Assembly: GCA_039985655.1 (NCBI GenBank)
Contig: JBDWSF010000004.1
Coordinates: forward strand, 1 to 64,000
Length of the DNA: 64,000 bases
Direction of reading: 5' to 3'
From: Postechiella sp039985655
Lineage (GTDB): Bacteria > Bacteroidota > Bacteroidia > Flavobacteriales > Flavobacteriaceae
Shown here: piece after piece, positions 19,201 through 28,350 of the stretch
How the letters are laid out: every line of letters begins with the position of its first letter
How positions within the stretch are numbered: the first letter of the stretch is position 1
The notes under the pieces: model-generated
Database searches by the model: none
Told to the model about the DNA's origin: nothing
Seen by the model: only the letters and a program-made list of their open reading frames with translations
Translations under genes and position numbers: made by a program

Positions 19201-19593
19201 GTCAAGTGCAGATATGTCTTCATCTAAAGTGATGTTTATATTGGTTTGATTGTTTAAGGCAACTTCTTTACTTTTAAAACCCAAGTAAGAAACCACTAAG
19301 GTGGCATTTTGATTGGATAGAGTTAAGGAAAATCTACCATCAAAATCTGTTTGTGCACCATTTTGAGTTCCTTTTTCAAGAACAGTTGCTCCAGCTAATG
19401 GTTGTCCACCAATGTCTGTTATATATCCGGTAATTTGTTGTTGAATGTCTAGACTTGCTTTTTCAAGTTCTGTATTAATATTTGGAGATAAACCAAAAGT
19501 TAAAGTAACACATAAAAAAACAAAAGTCCTCATCATGAGAATCAAGTAGTTTTTTCTAAAAAAAAACAAAGTATTGTTTAATTTAATATTCAT
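16273..19593 (-). CDS. SusC/RagA-family TonB-dependent transporter (SusC1)
   Basis: A 1106-residue outer-membrane porin. After a signal region come a carboxypeptidase-regulatory-like domain at about 55-130 (GYITDIGGQPLAGATVLEKG), the TonB-box-like DEVVVVGYGTQKKVTLTAAV, a plug with the SusC motif IRGFVSAGG...DPLVLVDGI-like (here EPLVLVDGIRMNINDINPEDIESVSVLKDAAA) and a C-terminal 22-strand barrel. It lacks an STN domain, unlike SusC2, so it should not signal through FecR directly. With SusD1 it imports oligosaccharides using TonB energy. A conserved promoter motif precedes it. Confidence 0.96.
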   Translation of the reverse strand: MNIKLNNTLFFFRKNYLILMMRTFVFLCVTLTFGLSPNINTELEKASLDIQQQITGYITDIGGQPLAGATVLEKGTQNGAQTDFDGRFSLTLSNQNATLVVSYLGFKSKEVALNNQTNINITLDEDISALDEVVVVGYGTQKKVTLTAAVTAVGTEVFENRPTSNAVRSLQGTVPGLIITNSSLGGQPGADSNINIRGFVSAGGTGAIGDAEPLVLVDGIRMNINDINPEDIESVSVLKDAAAAAIYGSNAASGAILVTTKTGKSLNGKARVSYRSNISFTQPTTWPKSVSAIDFAYTINDARTNRLQSAYYDETDLANIRANMANPGSAPSIVSNANGNAWDYGTIGIEATGATNWDDIIMKKWSQRVKHDLSIAGGDQKMNYYISVGAYEEDGLLAVTSESFERYNLDAKLSAQVNDWLTVELYSKFLKSFTDFPTRAGFGNTSRNNSLLLDVITKIKPTLPQFDPIYGEELLEHTYYPNFDFERLKNRNDQIILAPKFIIQATKNLKLNVDLNYRRNDNFQEEIRLAHQKIVPNGLIDRVSQEQTYYRPTVSRTEYFSPNIYATFDKSLKNHNFNVTAGFQSEINNFYSLGARTDYLISNSIISLAASLDDDQLVGESITNWSTVGYFGRFRYNYKEKYLLEMTYRRDAASRFAPEERWVGLPSFSAGYNMAKEDFWPFETINTFKLRGSYGSLGNQNVQNYLYLSLIDTDNITAFLFDGQQGNFSQTPGFESEGLTWETVRTTDIGFDLGAFNNKLNMAFSWYRIDTEDMAGSGLDLPVQLGAVAPLRNVGTSRVQGFDLEISWRQQLGDFGYSIRGVLNDYKQTITDYPGNETNLLGTGQNTFFVGKDLGEIWGYETAGLFQSDEEADAYTALVDQSRINGNAYEAGDLKYVDQNGDGVINNGNGTLDDSGDFKVIGNTTPRYQYGITLGLNYKNFDFNAFIQGVGKRDINQANGNSQGFRGPSNNPFHAFVWEGHLDYFRPEDTTNPLGPNLDAYFPKPYLNNGGRTNKNYRQNTTHFIQSGAYARLKSLQIGYTIPKDVTNRLNINNIRMYVTGENLFTATNLMFFDPEAIGGDTGVLVGSARSYPLSRIVSFGVNVSF

Positions 19594-19740
19594 AAAATGC
19601 GAGTTAATTAGTTAATGTTAGTCATTGATAAAAGCCATAAAGCTTTTTTTATTTACCGATATCTATCGGGTTTTGAGAGTTTTTTTTATGTCATATCCTT
19701 TCTTTTTGATTCGTTTTTTATTTAAAAAAATCAATTAATG

Positions 19741-19786
19741 AAATAAACTTAAATGTTTTAACTCTTAAAAAATCAATAATTTCGAC
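19741..19786 (-). promoter_or_regulatory. Shared promoter motif upstream of susC1
   Basis: Read on the minus strand: GTCGAAATT (19786-19778), 26 nt, TAAGTTTATTT (19751-19741). The same pair with 25-nt spacing precedes susC2, and GTCGAAATT-N26-TATTTTTATAA precedes the first GH20 gene and its truncated duplicate. The second element resembles a Bacteroidetes -7 box (TAnnTTT); the first is placed like an upstream regulator or alternative -33 element. Confidence 0.6.
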
Positions 19787-20324
19787 GAACAACTTCTACC
19801 CTTCGATAAAAAATATAGGGAATAATTTTCTAAACTTTTAGAACTAAATATATCTAAGAGACTTTTTATCAGTAAAATAATCTTATTTAACAAGTGTAAT
19901 TCTACATGTTCTTGACGTTTTTTATATAGAAAAACCTACGCCCTTTTATGTTTTGAGAAATAAGACACATTTTTTAAGAATTATGAGAGAAGTTAAATAA
20001 ATAATCCTCGGTGCACTTCAAAGCCCACGAGGTATATCAACGGAGAAAATCTTATTTTAATTAATGAAAACCATCCATTTTCAAACTTTCTTCCTTTACC
20101 CACAAGACAAGTCTCGAAGAATTCTTTTAGATTAAATTAAAGAAGTCCAAAAAGTATAATTAAGAAGTAAAAGAGAAGGGGTATCAAAATTCTCGAGATC
20201 TAGATCTCATCGTCTAACTTAACCTTTTTCTTCTCTTTTGTTCTTTCTGATTAATAATTAAATTTACTAAAAAGTAAACTTAAATTATTTAAATAAAAAT
20301 ACGCGAATACAATTTATTTTATAT

Positions 20325-20364
20325 AAAAAAGAATGCCCAAAAAAGAATTCTAATTTGGGCAATC
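20325..20364 (-). terminator. Terminator after susD2
   Basis: On the minus strand ATTGCCCAAATT pairs with the AA-rich GGGCAT arm (TTTGGGC at about 20354-20360 against GCCCAAA at 20335-20341), followed by TTCTTTTTT. It shares its core with the susD1 terminator. Confidence 0.75.
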
Positions 20365-20416
20365 TACAAACAAACTAAACTAACTAACTAAACTCACGAT
20401 TTAGTTATGTCAAATA

Positions 20417-22120
20417 CTATCTATTTTCCCATCCTGGGTTTTGTTCCCAAACAACATCCTTATTACGGTCTATTACCGTTTGCGGGATTGGAAATGTATT
20501 AAAATCAAAAGTTAAACTATTAACTTGATAATCATACCTAGCGTATCTTCTAATACGATCTGAAGCAACATTACCTCCCATACGTAATAGAGTAGCCCAT
20601 CTATTTTCTTCTACATATAACTCTCTAGCTCTTTCATCTAGAATAAAATCTATATCTACCATACCTGCAGTAGCCAACACGTTACATTGTGATCTTTCTC
20701 TTATCATATTAATATCATCTGCAGCAGATTGATTATCTCCTTTTCTTAAATATGCTTCTGCTCTTAAAAGAATAGTTGAAGGTAATCTTACAGCATAACG
20801 ACCTCTCCATAGATCTTCCATTCTTCTACCATCTTCAACACCTTCAAATTGATCTGTAGTTAGTTTTTCAAAAATTGGAAAATAAGCTCCATCTGCTAAA
20901 CCTGCATTAGCTACAATCAAAGAATCAGCAGGTACTACTTGACCAACTAGCGAACCTGGTGCAATTGTTGGGTGATCTTCTGGGTAATTATCATTGTTAT
21001 AGAAAACAGTACGTCTAATATTACTTTCATCTCCCCTTATATCACCATCAGAAATACTAGGTTCCCAAATTATATTTTCCATTAAATCAGTTGGTCTAAA
21101 AATAGCAATACCTCTACCACCTGTGTACTCATTCTCTCCAACAACACCCGGTATTGCTCTCCAAACAGGACTAAAATAATAAGGATAGCGTAATCTTGCA
21201 TCATCACCTCCCTTGAAGGCTTCATAGTTATATTGGTACACCCAAATACTTTCTGTGTTTCCATCTGCATAATTTTGGTTACCCAATCTAAATAAGTCCC
21301 AATATACATTTTTACCAGGTTCACTTGCTCTAGATCCAAAACGACCTTGCATCAATGAGTAAGTACCTCCATCTATAATATCAGAGGCATATTTTATAGC
21401 TTGATCGTAAGCACTGTTATCATTATTCTCTACACCAACACCTAAATAAAACTCACTTAAGTAGTGCTGTGCTACGCCTCTAACAACTCTTCCCGGCTCG
21501 GTAGTAGTTACTGGTAAGTCATTTAGAATAGATTCTAAATCATCAATTGCAAATTGATAAATCTCTGCTCTTTCTGATTGTTCATAATCAAATCGAACTT
21601 GAGTTGTTGGTTCATCTTCAATAGCAACTCTACCAAAAAATTGAGCTGCTTCTCCATGCGCTTTAGCTCTAAAAAATTTTGCTTGTGCAATAATATATGT
21701 ACGTATCGCTTCTGATTCGAAAGCAATATCCTCTCGTTCAGTTAAAGAAAGCACAAGATTAGCACGTGATATCATTTGGTATAGCTCTGAATATATAGTA
21801 TTTAAACGATCAGCTCTAGGTGTAAATGTTGAATTGTAATCACTAAAATTAGTGTTTTGACGAAACGTAGGCACTGTGATAAGATCAGTACCTTGTCCAT
21901 GCATTACTCTTCCCCAAGCAGCATCAACCTTTGAATGTAATTCACGATCTTGTTGGTACATTGTTATGAGGATCTGGTCTACTTGCGCACCTGAAGTAAA
22001 TACATTTTCAACGGTTAAAAATGTTTCAGGAGGCGTATCTAAAAAATCCGCATCATCACAACCAATAGTTAAGATAACTAATGATAAAAATATTATTCTT
22101 TTTATATTATTTATTTTCAT
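20417..22120 (-). CDS. SusD/RagB-family outer-membrane lipoprotein (SusD2)
   Basis: A 567-residue lipoprotein with lipobox ILTIGC (Cys at about 21) followed by DDADFLDTPPETFLTVENVF, the standard SusD entry. The helical core contains IIAQAKFFRAKAHGEAAQFFGRVAI at about 143-167, matching the SusD RAxxY..L pattern, and the protein ends in DVVWEQNPGWENR. It lies 15 bp after susC2 and forms its surface-binding partner. Sequence identity with SusD1 looks low outside the motifs, so the two pairs probably recognise different parts of the same substrate class. Confidence 0.95.
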   Translation of the reverse strand: MKINNIKRIIFLSLVILTIGCDDADFLDTPPETFLTVENVFTSGAQVDQILITMYQQDRELHSKVDAAWGRVMHGQGTDLITVPTFRQNTNFSDYNSTFTPRADRLNTIYSELYQMISRANLVLSLTEREDIAFESEAIRTYIIAQAKFFRAKAHGEAAQFFGRVAIEDEPTTQVRFDYEQSERAEIYQFAIDDLESILNDLPVTTTEPGRVVRGVAQHYLSEFYLGVGVENNDNSAYDQAIKYASDIIDGGTYSLMQGRFGSRASEPGKNVYWDLFRLGNQNYADGNTESIWVYQYNYEAFKGGDDARLRYPYYFSPVWRAIPGVVGENEYTGGRGIAIFRPTDLMENIIWEPSISDGDIRGDESNIRRTVFYNNDNYPEDHPTIAPGSLVGQVVPADSLIVANAGLADGAYFPIFEKLTTDQFEGVEDGRRMEDLWRGRYAVRLPSTILLRAEAYLRKGDNQSAADDINMIRERSQCNVLATAGMVDIDFILDERARELYVEENRWATLLRMGGNVASDRIRRYARYDYQVNSLTFDFNTFPIPQTVIDRNKDVVWEQNPGWENR

Positions 22121-22135
22121 GATATTTTTTTTAAA

Positions 22136-25100
22136 TTAAAAGCTAAGGTTAACTCCAAAAGTATAAACACTCATTACCGGTAGTAAATTTTCATCACTTG
22201 CTGCGGTAGCGCTTATTCCTTTTTCTGGATCACCACCACCAAACCAATCTGTAGAAATAAAAGGATTGTCTGCACTAACATAAACACTTAACGACTTAAT
22301 ACCTAAATTAAAACGGTCGAAAATATTTTGATCAAATCTATAAGATAAATTCACATTTTGTATACGTACAAAACCTCTAGACTGGAAGCCCTCATAACGA
22401 TCATCATTAAAATCAGGACGCAGATTGGTTGTACTTTGATTTTCTGGTGTCCAAAAATCTCCATTTTCTACCTCGTTAAAATCAAATCGTGTTCCATAAG
22501 AATTATATCGCGGGTTTTTACCTATAAAGTAATTATCTTTTCCGCCACCAAAAGTACCAGTAACTAACGCATACAAAGTGAAATTTTTATAATCTAATGT
22601 ATTAGCAAAGCCCATTCTAAAATTTGGCGTGTTATAGCCTAAAATTTTACGATCATCAGCAGTTATACCTGGTACGCCATCTATATCTCTAAACATAGGG
22701 TCCCCAGCTTGAGCCCCATTATCAGTTATATACTGAGTATCACTTTCTTGTACAACACCTATATATTCATAACCAAATTGTGCACCTAAAGGCTTCCCTA
22801 TAAAGTAACTATTAGAAAGATCATCATCTTCTACTCCATCTCTATCTATGTCATCCCCATATAAAGAGACAATTTTATTTCGGTTTCTCCAATACGTTAG
22901 TGTCGACGTCCAATTAAATTTTTCTGTCTCTACATTTACAGTACGCAATGAAATTTCAATACCTCGATTATCAATTTGCCCTAAACTGGCAAGTATCTCT
23001 GAAAAACCACTTGTAGTTGGGATTAGACGTTTAAAAATTTGATCTTCAGTTTGAGAGAAATACACATCGGCATCTAAGAAAATACGATTATTTAAAAATG
23101 CAGCATGTATTCCGAAGTTAAATGCTGTAGTTTCTTCCCAACCTAATTCGTTATTACCAATTCCGTCTTGGTCAATACCAAATTGACTAACCGTAGGATT
23201 GTCTCCAAAGGCATATCTAATACCTCCTGGTTGGCCAGCAAGTACAGGCGACAGAGTTTCGTATGGGTCTAAACCTTGGTTACCGTTTAAACCATAAGAA
23301 GCATTAATTTTTAAATAATTAAAAAAATCATTATCTTTAAAAAAGTCTTCTTCAGAAATAGTCCATGCGCCACCAATTGACCAAAAAGTACCCCACCTAA
23401 TTTCAGATCCAAAAACAGAAGCTCCATCCCTTCTAATAGATCCGGTTAAATTGTATTTATTATCATAACCATAAGATATGCGCCCTAAGTAACCAATATT
23501 TGATCTTTCAGTTGAATCATAATCATTCTCTAAGTTTGTGGCAAAATGTACACCTTTTACTCCTAGAGTTGTATTACCAAGAGCTGAAAAATCATTACCA
23601 ATTAAGGAAGAAACATCTGTGAATCGATAGTCCCTTGTAGCAACTAAGGTTGCATCAACAGTATGTTTACCAAAAGAATTATTATAATTTATAATATTAT
23701 CAATTACATAATTTCTATCTGTATATCTTCTATTACGGCCATTTGCTTGAGCAAGGTTAGCTTGTATAGATGACAGAGAATACCTGTCAAAATAAGGCGT
23801 ACCTTGTTCCGGAAGCGATATAAAATGATTTTCATACTCAAATTCATCAAAACTACGGTTTTGTTTACTCAATGAATAGTTAATCGTGTACTTTAATCCT
23901 TTTACCCATGGCACTTTAATAGTAGCATTAGCAGCCAATCTATAATAATTTCTATTATCAAAACTATCTTCTGTTCCGTCAGTACCCCAAAGAGGACTTT
24001 CTACATTATTTGCTGTAGGGTAACGTTCTAAATCTGTTGACGTATTGGAAGCCGTATTAAATGGCTGCCCCTCATAACGATATGGGTAACCAATAGGAGC
24101 TATTGCAATCGCTCTATCTACTTTAGCCTCTACTCCAGAAAAATCACTATTTGTGTATGACCCATCGATACCTACTTCCAACCAATCAGTTATATCTGCC
24201 TGTAAACGTGTACGCAATGATATTCTATTAAAATCATCACCAATAACGATACCTTCTTGGTCTTCATATCCTCCAGACATGAAATAATTAAAATTATCTG
24301 ATCTTCCTGAAACAGAAAGATTATGTTTTTGAATTTGTCCCGTTCTAGATATTAAATCAATCCAATCTGTATCTACACCTTCGCTTTGTAATACACCTCT
24401 ATACTCTTCTTCCCAAACAATATCATCTACCGTAGCAAAGTTCTGTTGTACAATGTATTTATCTAAGTATTTATCTCTACCTAATACTTCTGGCTTGTTT
24501 TGCCAAGTATTAAAACCAGTAGATGTAGAAAAATTAATTAATGGCTTATCTGTTTTACCTTTTTTAGTATTTATTAAAAGTACGCCGTTAGCAGCACGAG
24601 AACCATAAACAACAGCCGCTGAAGCATCTTTTAAAATATCGATAGAGGAGATATCATTAGGGTTAATATCATTAACACTTCCTAAAAACACAATTCCGTC
24701 TAACACAATTAATGGATCATTATTCCCATCAACTGAATTTTGCCCTCTTACCAGTATAGAAGGTGTTCCTCCTGCTGAGTTTTGAGCACCTATATTTATA
24801 CCAGGCGTAGCACCTCTTATGGCTTGTAATACACTTGTATTGGATGTTAGAGCAACTGGAGAATCTTCCAATGTAACACGTTCTACTGCACCTGTTATAT
24901 CTTTCTTTTTTGCCGTACCATATCCTACTAGAACAATTTCTTCAAGTCCTTGAGCATCTTCTTCTAAAGTTATAGTTATATTGGTTTGATTATTTACAGT
25001 TATTTCTTTAGTTACAAAACCAAGATAAGAAACAACTAACACAGCATTGTCAACAGATATTGATATAGAAAAATTACCATCAAAATCTGACTGCACACCG

Positions 25101-25561
25101 TTTGTAGTTCCTTTCTCAATAATATTAGCTCCAGGAAGTGGTTGTCCATTATTATCAGTAATGACTCCAGAAACTTGTTGCTGTATAGCTTTTGTTATTT
25201 CTTCTACAACTACAGTATTATTATCTGTAATAGTTACATTATAGCTCCCTTTAGATAAACTTTTATTTAGTAGTCTATTAGTAGTAATAGTTCCTTTTTT
25301 TACTTTCATTGTAGGGAAATCGTCAAAGATACCCTCCTGATAAATAAATTTGTAATCCGTCTGTTGCATTATAAGATCAAAAATCTCATCTACAGTTAAT
25401 GTTTTATCTATATCAATTTTAATTTTAGAATTTTGAGATAGAACATTACTAGGCGTAAAACTGAAAGCCGTTGTAAGGCATAAAAAGATGAAGGTTCTCA
25501 TAATGACAATTAATAGCCCTTTTCTTATAAAGAAAAAAGGAGAGTCTAATTTAATTTTCAT
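22136..25561 (-). CDS. SusC/RagA-family TonB-dependent transporter with STN signalling domain (SusC2)
   Basis: A 1141-residue outer-membrane transporter. After the signal, residues about 45-118 form a secretin/TonB short N-terminal (STN) domain (KIKIDIDKTLTVDEIFDLIMQQTDYKFIYQ). Next come a carboxypeptidase-regulatory-like domain at about 125-205 (GVITDNNGQPLPGANIIEKG), the TonB-box-like EEIVLVGYGTAKKKDITGAV, the plug (DPLIVLDGIVFLGSVNDINPNDISSIDILKDASA) and the barrel. The STN domain is the part that touches a FecR anti-sigma factor, and fecR and an ECF sigma gene follow directly upstream in the genome, so this transporter both imports and signals. Confidence 0.97.
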   Translation of the reverse strand: MKIKLDSPFFFIRKGLLIVIMRTFIFLCLTTAFSFTPSNVLSQNSKIKIDIDKTLTVDEIFDLIMQQTDYKFIYQEGIFDDFPTMKVKKGTITTNRLLNKSLSKGSYNVTITDNNTVVVEEITKAIQQQVSGVITDNNGQPLPGANIIEKGTTNGVQSDFDGNFSISISVDNAVLVVSYLGFVTKEITVNNQTNITITLEEDAQGLEEIVLVGYGTAKKKDITGAVERVTLEDSPVALTSNTSVLQAIRGATPGINIGAQNSAGGTPSILVRGQNSVDGNNDPLIVLDGIVFLGSVNDINPNDISSIDILKDASAAVVYGSRAANGVLLINTKKGKTDKPLINFSTSTGFNTWQNKPEVLGRDKYLDKYIVQQNFATVDDIVWEEEYRGVLQSEGVDTDWIDLISRTGQIQKHNLSVSGRSDNFNYFMSGGYEDQEGIVIGDDFNRISLRTRLQADITDWLEVGIDGSYTNSDFSGVEAKVDRAIAIAPIGYPYRYEGQPFNTASNTSTDLERYPTANNVESPLWGTDGTEDSFDNRNYYRLAANATIKVPWVKGLKYTINYSLSKQNRSFDEFEYENHFISLPEQGTPYFDRYSLSSIQANLAQANGRNRRYTDRNYVIDNIINYNNSFGKHTVDATLVATRDYRFTDVSSLIGNDFSALGNTTLGVKGVHFATNLENDYDSTERSNIGYLGRISYGYDNKYNLTGSIRRDGASVFGSEIRWGTFWSIGGAWTISEEDFFKDNDFFNYLKINASYGLNGNQGLDPYETLSPVLAGQPGGIRYAFGDNPTVSQFGIDQDGIGNNELGWEETTAFNFGIHAAFLNNRIFLDADVYFSQTEDQIFKRLIPTTSGFSEILASLGQIDNRGIEISLRTVNVETEKFNWTSTLTYWRNRNKIVSLYGDDIDRDGVEDDDLSNSYFIGKPLGAQFGYEYIGVVQESDTQYITDNGAQAGDPMFRDIDGVPGITADDRKILGYNTPNFRMGFANTLDYKNFTLYALVTGTFGGGKDNYFIGKNPRYNSYGTRFDFNEVENGDFWTPENQSTTNLRPDFNDDRYEGFQSRGFVRIQNVNLSYRFDQNIFDRFNLGIKSLSVYVSADNPFISTDWFGGGDPEKGISATAASDENLLPVMSVYTFGVNLSF

Positions 25562-25780
25562 AAATTTGTTAGTTATTAATTAGTTAAACATTTAGTTAAT
25601 TAGTAATTGTAATAGAGGGGAATAGAGTTTTATACTTTGCACGGTCTAAACTCTTTCCTCTTTTTTTGTTTAATACTGAAACTTTGTTCAGTTAAAGCAT
25701 CGTTGTTTTATTTCATATATTAGGGGTTTAAATTAATTTTCTTATGATTGTAATATTAAGTTTGCTATTGTCAGACAATT

Positions 25781-25825
25781 AAATAAACTTATATATTTCT
25801 TATTCAAAAAAATAAAAATTTCGAC
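25781..25825 (-). promoter_or_regulatory. Shared promoter motif upstream of susC2
   Basis: On the minus strand GTCGAAATT (25825-25817), 25 nt, TAAGTTTATTT (25791-25781). This matches the susC1 copy almost exactly in both boxes. It sits about 220 bp before the susC2 start, which implies a long leader. The surrounding 25562-25898 gap holds no gene. Confidence 0.6.
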
Positions 25826-25898
25826 TACTAACTACTGATTGTCGACAAAAACAATATTGAATAACTTTAATTTTAGTACAATATTCTCAGTTTAGTAA

Positions 25899-27086
25899 TT
25901 AATTTAATATTATCGTTTTACCATCAATTTTATAATTTTCAATAATACTTAGAGTTTTAATTGACGATAGAATATTTTCAATATTTTGATCCTTTCCTAG
26001 CACGCCTTTAAATCTCACGTCTTCAAGCGTTTTATTCATAAAAACAGCATCTACATCGTACCACCTGGAAATCACTTTCATAATATGTTTTAATTTTTTG
26101 CCTTTAAAACTAAAAAGCCCTATTTTCCAAGATGTTTCACTTTTAACATCTACTTCAGTAATCTCTATATTATTGCTTTCAATGTTTAGAATGGATTGCT
26201 GATTTGGTAATAAATTTTGTTTTATAGATAATTCTGTATTGCTTATTGCCACTTTACCTTCAACTAAAGTAGTGTAAATATGAGTTTCATCTTTGTAGGC
26301 TTTAATGTTGAATTGAGTTCCTAAAACTTCAACTTCCTGTGCTTGATTCATTACTTTAAACTTAGCACCATTATGATTTTCACTTGGTGAAACGGTAAAG
26401 TAAGCTTCTCCATAAACTAATTCTACTTGTCTGGTTTCTCCCTCTATAAATGCTACTGGAAATTTTAATTGAGATTCAGAATTTAACCAAACTTCAGTTC
26501 CGTCAGAAAGCTCAATAAAATATTGACCTCCTCTAGGAATAGTGAGGTAATTATATTTTATTTCTATTTTTGGTTTACTAGATTTCTTGTAAACTAGTTT
26601 TTCTCCGTTACTAGTAATCGTATTTGTCTGAAATGTTTTTCCTTTTTCTAATTCAATATTAGAACCATCCTCTAAAGTTAAAGTCGCTTTATCTGTTCCA
26701 ACTACTATAATATCTTTATTTTTAATTACAGGGATAGGAGGAGTATTTACCACAGGAATAGTAGATGTATTATTTGATAAAAAAGGTATGGATATTAAAC
26801 CTCCTATTAGAATTGCTGCTGCTGCTGCATATCTCCAAAATACCATTTTTTTTATAGGTGTGGTGACTTTGCTTTTAACAGTTCTCCAATCTTCTTGAAC
26901 ACCAATTTGCTTAGAAAGATTATTCCTCTTTTTTATTAAAGTTTTATCTGTGAGGTTTTTGCGAATATATTCTTTATCGCTATTATCAAAAAGTTCAGTT
27001 TTTTGTAAATCAGTAGGTTCTTTTTCATTTAATAGCGAAGACGCTATTTTTTTAGACAGTTCAATAAATTTATAAAAGGAAGACAT
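25899..27086 (-). CDS. FecR-family anti-sigma factor
   Basis: A 395-residue single-pass inner-membrane protein. A cytoplasmic N-terminus binds the sigma factor; one helix at about 82-105 (FWRYAAAAAILIGGLISIPFLS) crosses the membrane; the periplasmic FecR domain at about 175-270 shows YLTIPRGGQYFIELSDGTEVWLNSESQLKFPV and VELVYGEAYFTVSP. The C-terminal DUF4974-like part (LFSFKGKKLKHIMKVISRWYDVD) is the usual Bacteroidetes ending that contacts the transporter STN domain. Gene order sigma-fecR-susC-susD is the classic trans-envelope signalling arrangement. Confidence 0.95.
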   Translation of the reverse strand: MSSFYKFIELSKKIASSLLNEKEPTDLQKTELFDNSDKEYIRKNLTDKTLIKKRNNLSKQIGVQEDWRTVKSKVTTPIKKMVFWRYAAAAAILIGGLISIPFLSNNTSTIPVVNTPPIPVIKNKDIIVVGTDKATLTLEDGSNIELEKGKTFQTNTITSNGEKLVYKKSSKPKIEIKYNYLTIPRGGQYFIELSDGTEVWLNSESQLKFPVAFIEGETRQVELVYGEAYFTVSPSENHNGAKFKVMNQAQEVEVLGTQFNIKAYKDETHIYTTLVEGKVAISNTELSIKQNLLPNQQSILNIESNNIEITEVDVKSETSWKIGLFSFKGKKLKHIMKVISRWYDVDAVFMNKTLEDVRFKGVLGKDQNIENILSSIKTLSIIENYKIDGKTIILN

Positions 27087-27236
27087 GGCTATGTATTATA
27101 TTAACTTAAATATATGCTTATTTAACTCTAAGACGATAAAGTTTACTCGTAGGGTTAAAAAATAAAAATATTTTTTATTTTTTAATATGTGTTTGGTATT
27201 GGGGAAGTTTTCTTATTTCTTGTAAAATCAAGAAAT

Positions 27237-27785
27237 TTAAGTAAAAATAAAGGCTATAAAAATAAAATGTTCTTTTAGCATCGGTTTTAACCTTTTGTAA
27301 GCTATTTTTTTTTGAGTTTTCACCGTATTAATTGATATACTTAACTTTTTTGCTATTTCAGCATTTGTGAAGTTTTTGGCACTAAGTCTAATTATTTGAG
27401 CACATTTATTAGGCAGGGTGTTAATTGCGTTTTCAATAATAACTGATGTTTCTAAAACAACGACTTCTCGCATAAAAAAAGCATCCGTTTTTATTTCTTC
27501 CACTTTTATAGAGGATAAATAGTCTGTAGATTTATAACGCTTACTTTTTAAGTAATCAAGAGATTTATTTTTTACTGAAGTATACAGGTATGATTTAATA
27601 TTAGTCTCATTTTTAAATTCAATTTTATCTTCCCAAACCTTAATAAACACGTCTTGTACAATATCTTTTGACACGTCTATATTCTCAACATACTTGTTAG
27701 AAAACAGGCATAAAGATCTATACAAAATATGAAAAATATTTTTATATTCTTTTAATGATAGCTGGTATGTATTTGTTTTTTCCAC
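27237..27785 (-). CDS. ECF-type RNA polymerase sigma-70 factor
   Basis: A 182-residue extracytoplasmic-function sigma factor of the Bacteroidetes FecI-like group. Region 2 is seen in VSKDIVQDVFIKVWEDK and IKSYLYTSVKNKSLDYLKS (about 40-80); region 4 in INTLPNKCAQIIRLSAKNFTNAEIAKKLSISINTVKTQKKIAYKRLK (about 116-165) is a helix-turn-helix that reads the -35 element. The only plausible start is a GTG (27783-27785), since the next in-frame ATG is internal and a stop lies six codons upstream. It is held by the adjacent FecR and most likely drives susC2. Confidence 0.94.
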   Translation of the reverse strand: MEKTNTYQLSLKEYKNIFHILYRSLCLFSNKYVENIDVSKDIVQDVFIKVWEDKIEFKNETNIKSYLYTSVKNKSLDYLKSKRYKSTDYLSSIKVEEIKTDAFFMREVVVLETSVIIENAINTLPNKCAQIIRLSAKNFTNAEIAKKLSISINTVKTQKKIAYKRLKPMLKEHFIFIAFIFT

Positions 27786-27924
27786 TGACCTAGAGAGACA
27801 TTATTGTTTCCAAAACTAAATAAATGAAATTTAATTTAAAAGTATAATATATGAAAAAATATGTATATAAAAAATAAAACTATACGATATACATATCATA
27901 AACTAAATAGAACCCGTCAATAAT

Positions 27925-28173
27925 ATTCATATTATTTTTATCTATTCCCTATAGTTATTGGTCGAAATTTTAATTGTTAAAGATAAAGGAAGGCCTATTT
28001 TTATAAACAGTACTAAGTTACCAATCTCAAAAAAAATAAAAACATGTTGTTATGTTCTTTATTATTCTGAAATTGGTACCCAATACTAGTGAATTCGATT
28101 AACTTTAAATTTTACTTAAAAATGATTTATAACGCTACAGGTATAAAAAATAATCGTTTAGAACACTTGTTAT
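27925..28173 (+). repeat. Long direct repeat, copy A (partner at 41801-42036)
   Basis: About 240 bp here match 41801-42036 in the same orientation with scattered substitutions and a few small indels. The shared segment includes the GTCGAAATT promoter motif, the stretch TTTAAATTTTACTTAAAAATG and the first 13 codons of the GH20 gene. The two copies bracket the glycosyltransferase and peptide-export genes. Confidence 0.92.
27961..28006 (+). promoter_or_regulatory. Shared promoter motif, duplicate copy
   Basis: GTCGAAATT (27961-27969), 26 nt, TATTTTTATAA (27996-28006). It is the duplicate of the motif in front of the GH20 gene and now stands before only a truncated reading frame. Confidence 0.5.
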
Positions 28174-28184
28174 TAGCTAGTTAA
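28122..28184 (+). pseudogene. Truncated 5' end of a GH20 hexosaminidase gene
   Basis: The frame starts MIYNATGIKNNRL, nearly identical to the start of the GH20 protein at 41987 (MIYNATDIKNNRL), then diverges and stops after 20 codons at 28182-28184. The break at about 28175 is where homology switches to the susC2 upstream region. It is a duplication remnant. Confidence 0.8.
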
Positions 28185-28320
28185 ACACTTATCTAATTAG
28201 AAATTATAATAAGAAAAATAGAGTTTTATACTTTACACGACTTATACACATCCTTTTTTTGTTTAATACCGAAATTTGTTCAATTTAAAGAATAATTGTT
28301 TTTTTTAACTTAAAGCTCTA
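28176..28320. repeat. Diverged duplicate of the susC2 upstream region
   Basis: This segment aligns with about 25579-25715: TAGTTAAACA, ATAGAGTTTTATACTTT and TTTTTTTGTTTAATACYGAAA appear in the same order in both. It starts immediately after the truncated GH20 fragment, which marks a duplication junction. Confidence 0.75.
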
Positions 28321-28350
28321 TTAAGATTAATGAAAATTGTTTTTTAATTT

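Larger units (their letters stand above)
19594..20416. other. Intergenic region between the two susCD units
   Basis: About 820 bp with no gene. It holds the susC1 promoter motif, a small hairpin (CCGATA-TC-TATCGG, about 19657-19670), a 14-bp perfect palindrome GAGATCTAGATCTC (20195-20208), a possible dispersed repeat piece near 20015-20055, and the susD2 terminator at the right end. The 160 bp next to susC1 are its probable leader. Confidence 0.6.
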
